Shown here: positions 59,628-64,000 of the stretch, piece after piece
How positions within the stretch are numbered: the first letter of the stretch is position 1
How the letters are laid out: each line of letters starts with the position of its first letter
Assembly (NCBI GenBank): GCA_038503065.1
Contig: JBCAMK010000003.1
Location: 1,426,001-1,490,000, forward strand
DNA length: 64,000 nucleotides
Source of the DNA: Paragyromitra xinjiangensis
Taxonomy: Eukaryota; Ascomycota; Pezizomycetes; Pezizales; Discinaceae
Direction of reading: 5' to 3'
Notes under the pieces: generated by a model
The model's input: only the letters and a program-made list of their open reading frames with translations
Database searches by the model: none
What the model was told of the DNA's origin: nothing
Program-made: the position numbers and the translations under genes

Positions 59628-61157
59628 GTTGGAGGTCGTGATGTGCGTTGTTCGATATGCAGACACTTCGGGGCTTTTTGTGCGATCAGAGCGATCTTGC
59701 ACTTCCGGTGCACGAAGAGCGAAGGTGCAGTTACAGGCATGTCATATGTCCACATGACTGGTGACATCAATGGCTCTAGGGGAGGTAAAAGCAGAAACAT
59801 ATCGTGGCCTTTAGCCTTCCTTGTGCCCAAATATATTGAATTCTCAAACATGACAACCCTGCCACCCAATCGTGGAGAACAGCATCAATATCACATGCAG
59901 CGGGGACATCTCTTCACGTCGTCAAAGAAAGGGTATACGCGTGGTTAGTAATTATTATCTTCGATAGCTAACTCATACGTCTCGTTGTTGAAGTCATGAA
60001 GACCCTGATCGGCTGTCCAGCCAATCGAGCAATTTCGGGAATGGGTGAGTGGTCATGAAGAGAGGAGCAGCATCATGCACCGGAACGAGCCATACATGGA
60101 GTATCTGGCCACCCGATTCCCGTCTTCCAACTGCGGGACAATCGAACATTCTGGCAATACTTTTCCATCCCCGCGTTTCAATCTGTTTTAGAAACAGAAC
60201 TCATCGTTTGGGAGAGCAAGTGAAGTTGCCTCGACCTCCAAATGGGGTATTGAGCTGGTTCAGAGCACAACCCCACTTCAAGCGAGCCAATCTTACAACA
60301 CAATGCACCCTATTGGGCCATTTCTCCGTATTTGACCCAAGGCCTTAAGATCACCCCCTAACCAATCGTGATAGATGGAAGCGATAAACTGGGAATGCTT
60401 GACTTGCACATCCCCGTCAGCCTATGCCGTAGCGGCCCGCCCCGAACCACCACGACCAGATTGCGCTCCTCGCATGATACCGGTCAACGGTGCCTTACCC
60501 ATGAAATATTTTACTCACACAAGATTTTGTCTCGTACTTGACCACCGTTCCCTTGCAGGGTGACTCAACTTAACGATACCCGAAAAGAATATTCTTGCGA
60601 TGGCCTTCGTAGTATGCCCCAAATTATTACGAATATTATATCTGCTAGATACCCTTTCAAGACCAATCCGATGGGTTTTTCCCAAGCTGATACTCCCAAC
60701 TAACTTGGGGCTTAATGGTAGGTCATTGGGACCTCGTTGGTGGCAGAGCAGAAGTTCTTAAACACCTCTCGGGGAATTTTGGACGCCCACCCTGCTTTCT
60801 GCGGTTGATCACAGGGACAGTTCATGCAATGAAGAAAGTGATTGGGAAGCGATGCTATCATTTGACGGAGGGCGGAGAAATCTGGCCGTAACCCGAGTTT
60901 TCTAACCCCATGAATTATTGAAGGAACACCGTACACTAAATTTTGAAACAGAAGATGTAAGAAGATAAAATAACCGTAAAAAGAAAAGCTAAGAATAATA
61001 AAGATGGGATGGAAGCATGAATGACAGCCAGCATCCTTGGCTCGAGTCCGTGCGTATCCAGTCGAAAGGCATGAAATCAGAGAAGACTGGTTTCGGTGAT
61101 GCGTCCGGCAGTACCCGATGCAACCTTGTCCGATAACCGCAATCGTACCCTCGTTTA

Positions 61158-63874
61158 CTAGTTTCCGTCACTATCCCCTTCCCCGCTAGCATCCTCTTCC
61201 GCATTCGAAGAATCTGCATCAATGCCCGGCATGACGACGTCGTTAAGGTACTTGATCTACGACAGGGGTACAGCTGTCATTTAACCGTCTGCCGAAACAA
61301 AATAAAAACTAAGATACCCGTGGAGATGCGGACCCCCCACGGCACAAAAAAAAAGAAAATAAAGGCAGGCAAAATTTCAAATGACAAAGCTCGAGGTTCT
61401 TTCTGAGAAAGATGAGACTTACGAATGGTTCCATTTTCTTGAGAATACTGCTTATTCTCTGTACCGCATCATCCCCAGTAACTACTTCGTCGGCTAAGCG
61501 TTTCCCAAGTGTATAGCTCCGAAGTCTCAGCAATTCGATATCCGCATGATCCTTTGGGTAGGTCTAGCAAGAGAGATTGATTCAACACGATCGGTCAGTG
61601 ATAGGTCTGTTATCATGCAGAACAGAGGAGGGGCAAAACATTGTTGCGGGGCGGAAAAAATCATTAACAATATCCCCAGCGGCTGACAACGATGCAAGAA
61701 GCGGGTAATACGGGCAACTAAGCGGCACGCATACATGGGAGACGTTCTCACCGCAAGGAATTAAGAGGCAGAAAATAATAGTCCTCAATATTAAGGCAGG
61801 ATGAACTTAGGGGAAACGCTACAAGATTCAAAGGCCCGAGGGTATCAGGAAGGCAATCGGAATAAGGTGCGATTTCAAACACGACAGCCTGGCTGGTATT
61901 GGATCTGGGGAGACGGCAAGGAAAATTCCTCTAGGATGAATCCTTCGAGAAGAGGTGTCATGAGCGCAGTCAAAAAAGCCCAATCATCAGAAGGTGAAAC
62001 GAAATGACGAATCGAATGCACCGTAGATCTTCTATAGATCTATACCAAGAATTGGTCGTGGGTACCAACTTTCCCTTAAAAAGGGCCAGTGCGGTACGTT
62101 GATGCAGAAAACAAAGAAGGAAAGAAGGTCACAGCAAAGAAGTATCGGAGAAGCATCCAAAAATCGACAAACACAAAATATCCTAGAAAAAAAGACTTAC
62201 CTTTGGTGCAGTTTTCAAAGCATCCTCCTTATTTCGCTCCGCAAATGCTTCAATGGCTTTCCGCTCGTCCCCACTCGCTCGGGCCCCAAAAAACTCTTTG
62301 GCTAATTCTTCGCCAGCGAGTACGCTCTTGATTCGCTGCGGACTTTTATCAATGTTGCGTCGAAGTAAATTGAGCGGTTGGGCGTTAGTGTGCCAAAGTC
62401 CACCTCCTGTGATAGTAGTGCGTTTTCTAGTCAGCTTCTGAATTCCTCACCGCTAGTCGCTACTGTGTTAAAGGAAGGTTGGCAAAAACGACCAATAGGT
62501 ATGCGAAAAAACTCTAATGGATGGCGAGAATGGGATGGGAGCAGCAGTTTTTCTGGATCATGCCTGACCAAAACTTCAACAGTGCAACGTGGCCATCAGA
62601 TAGACCATTTAGCTTCATAACAGGACAAAGCAGAAGCATAATCCTACGCCGACTCAGAGCTATTGGAGTATTCCTAGATTGGCCAATACATAAGAGGCCA
62701 CAACACGCGAGCACATGAAGAGCAAAGAATGATGGGAGTACCTATATCCAACAAAAAAACAACTGTTGCCTGCATCCAATCCAGTGTCTGCTGATCCTAG
62801 TTAGGGTGGGAATCGGTGAGATCAAGAATCGTGGGTAATTGGCTTGGGCGCAGGTGCCGAAGGACCACGAAAAATAAATAAAATCGCTCAAAAGAGATTG
62901 ACAACAAAAAAATGATCACCTACCGACGAAGGAATTTCCCGGCTGCAGAGATAGGAAATAGCATGCGTAAGGGCCTTTTTTCCCTGTTCGTGACCTACAA
63001 AATATGTTAGAAGGTTTCAACATCCTCATTATCCTGATAACTATTTCCACGGGGGCCTGTATATTGACGTTTCAATCATTTAGACGCATAGGCTATCATA
63101 GCGACTGGGATACTACATTGCATCTGAAAGACCGCAAGCAGAAGTCTGAGGAGAAGGGCGTTTACCATGCAGCAGAGAAATGCGTCTATTTTTTTCAGAT
63201 TGTCAGCGAATAAAGATGGCATGCAGCATTCTATCCATGACAGACAATGACAATTAAAGGAGAGAAATGAGCACTGCATAAGAGTTTGTTGAATTGACTG
63301 TTGAAAGGCTACTGACTGACGAAAAGGGATAATACCTTATAGGGTGTTCGATCGTTACTGAAACGTATGTCTCTGTGGATCCGAAAAATCTTTTTCGTCA
63401 CAAGCACTTTGGGTTAGCTTTAACGTAAACTGTGAAAAGCAAGCACCTTCGTAAATCCGCATTTCAAGTAAGTATTATTTTTAGCTGTTATCAAATGCCA
63501 GAAAATCAAAACCCAGCGCGAGCAAAGACGTGGGGGCAAGAAAAAGCATTTAATTAGAAGGAATTAGATCATGCATCTATCTAGGTTCCCCTAGCCAAAA
63601 GGGCAAAGCAAACCTAGCATGATTATCGTCATGCGTCCCTGAAATTCGGAGAGCTCTAACGGGAAGGACAATTGGGGGCTATCTTTTTGCGGTGATACGG
63701 AAAAGTGGGAGAGTAGTGCCCCCAAGCAAAGCAAAACACAAAACGAGCGACTTACCAAATCTTTTAGAGGCAATTCAGGAATAGTATCGTCCACGTTTTC
63801 GATAATAGCCTTGCTTGTACTTTCCACGAAAGATTCAAAATCGGATTTGGCGCTCCTATATAAACCATCGTGCT
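61158..63874 (-). CDS. DUF2461-family protein, 3' seven exons (5' end outside window)
   Basis: Member of the DUF2461 (TIGR02453) family; biochemical role unknown. Minus-strand exons are 63874-63756, 63389-63336, 63185-63166 (20 nt), 62994-62924, 62406-62201, 61563-61423 and 61256-61158, all with GT-AG introns and matching phases, giving 235 visible residues. Family landmarks appear in order: PELPLKDL, IFRIHRDIRFSNDRTPYK, THFSAAW, SRTGKKGPYACYF, LQPGNSFVGGGLW, then LLRRNIDKSPQRIK, YPKDHADIELLRLRSYTLGK and IKYLNDVVMPG. The tail is acidic. The expected N-terminal REWF segment should be in an exon at or beyond 63900-64000; no donor was identified there. Introns are 150-637 nt, far longer than elsewhere in the window. 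The protein core looks intact. Confidence 0.85.
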
Positions 63875-64000
63875 CTATGGTAACACCACTTAATATCCAG
63901 ATCTTATAGACTCATCCACGTTCGAATTGTAGACGTAAAGTGAGCGAGAAGTATCCGAACCCCTGAGATGGATTGCAACTAGTGGTAACTAAAACGATAC

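Larger units (their letters stand above)
57831..61157. other. Gene-poor interval between the Zn2Cys6 and DUF2461 genes
   Basis: About 3.3 kb. Minus frame 58805-59215 and plus frames 59291-59948 and 60049-60348 are short, begin without supporting context and have no domains. A small hairpin (58141-58162) and a 10-base tandem repeat (59601-59627) are listed separately. No gene or RNA is supported. Confidence 0.4.

Noticed and set aside
59604..59948. 114-codon frame with a few Cys and His
   Set aside because: Begins in a GT tandem repeat, with no domain and no context supporting a gene.
1..64000. CRISPR arrays, bacterial operons or phage modules
   Set aside because: Genes are intron-bearing and fungal; no regularly spaced direct repeats were seen.

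Overview
The window looks like nuclear DNA of a filamentous ascomycete (Pezizomycotina). The genes are eukaryotic and split by GT-AG introns, most of them 54-108 nt. The gene set fits such a fungus: a fungal glucokinase, a Pcl/Pas1-type cyclin, a Gin4/Hsl1-type kinase, a Zn(II)2Cys6 factor, a C2H2 factor resembling NsdC, and an Shb17-type sedoheptulose bisphosphatase. Gene density is low, about ten confident genes in 64 kb, with gene-poor stretches of 7-11 kb. That suggests an expanded genome, but the species cannot be named from this sequence. I found no tRNA, rRNA, CRISPR array or intact transposon.

Layout, left to right: glucokinase (+, 1694-3438) with an in-frame upstream extension carrying a membrane segment; a small acidic membrane protein (+, about 4129-4714); an Rqt4/TRIP4-type zinc-finger protein (+, 5965-7745); a 991-residue fungal protein of unknown function (+, 10442-13474); a five-exon Shb17-like phosphatase (-, 15568-16585) divergent from a tiny two-exon membrane protein (+, 16871-17219); a decayed gene (18338-18746); a Pho85-type cyclin (+, 24422-26711) behind a long leader with a 47-codon upstream ORF; a candidate four-exon small gene (28569-29079); about 9 kb with no recognisable gene; a C2H2 factor (+, to 42180) whose first exon was not found; a Hsl1-like kinase (+, 44353-48766, five exons); a gene-poor 6.7 kb; a Zn2Cys6 factor (-, 55454-56993, three exons); and the 3' seven exons of a DUF2461 gene (-, 61158-63874) that runs off the right edge and has unusually long introns.

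The genes do not form a pathway cluster. They are typical scattered housekeeping and regulatory genes: sugar phosphorylation and riboneogenesis (glucokinase, Shb17), ribosome quality control (Rqt4), cell-cycle and morphogenesis control (cyclin, Hsl1-like kinase), and transcription factors. Several genes are visible only after splicing by eye: the Shb17 microexon, the 85-residue protein, all DUF2461 exons, and the zinc cluster of the Zn2Cys6 factor. I see no convincing novel biological system. The most notable signals are the possible membrane-anchored form of glucokinase, the microexons, the tandem acceptor in the kinase, and the unidentified spliced candidates.
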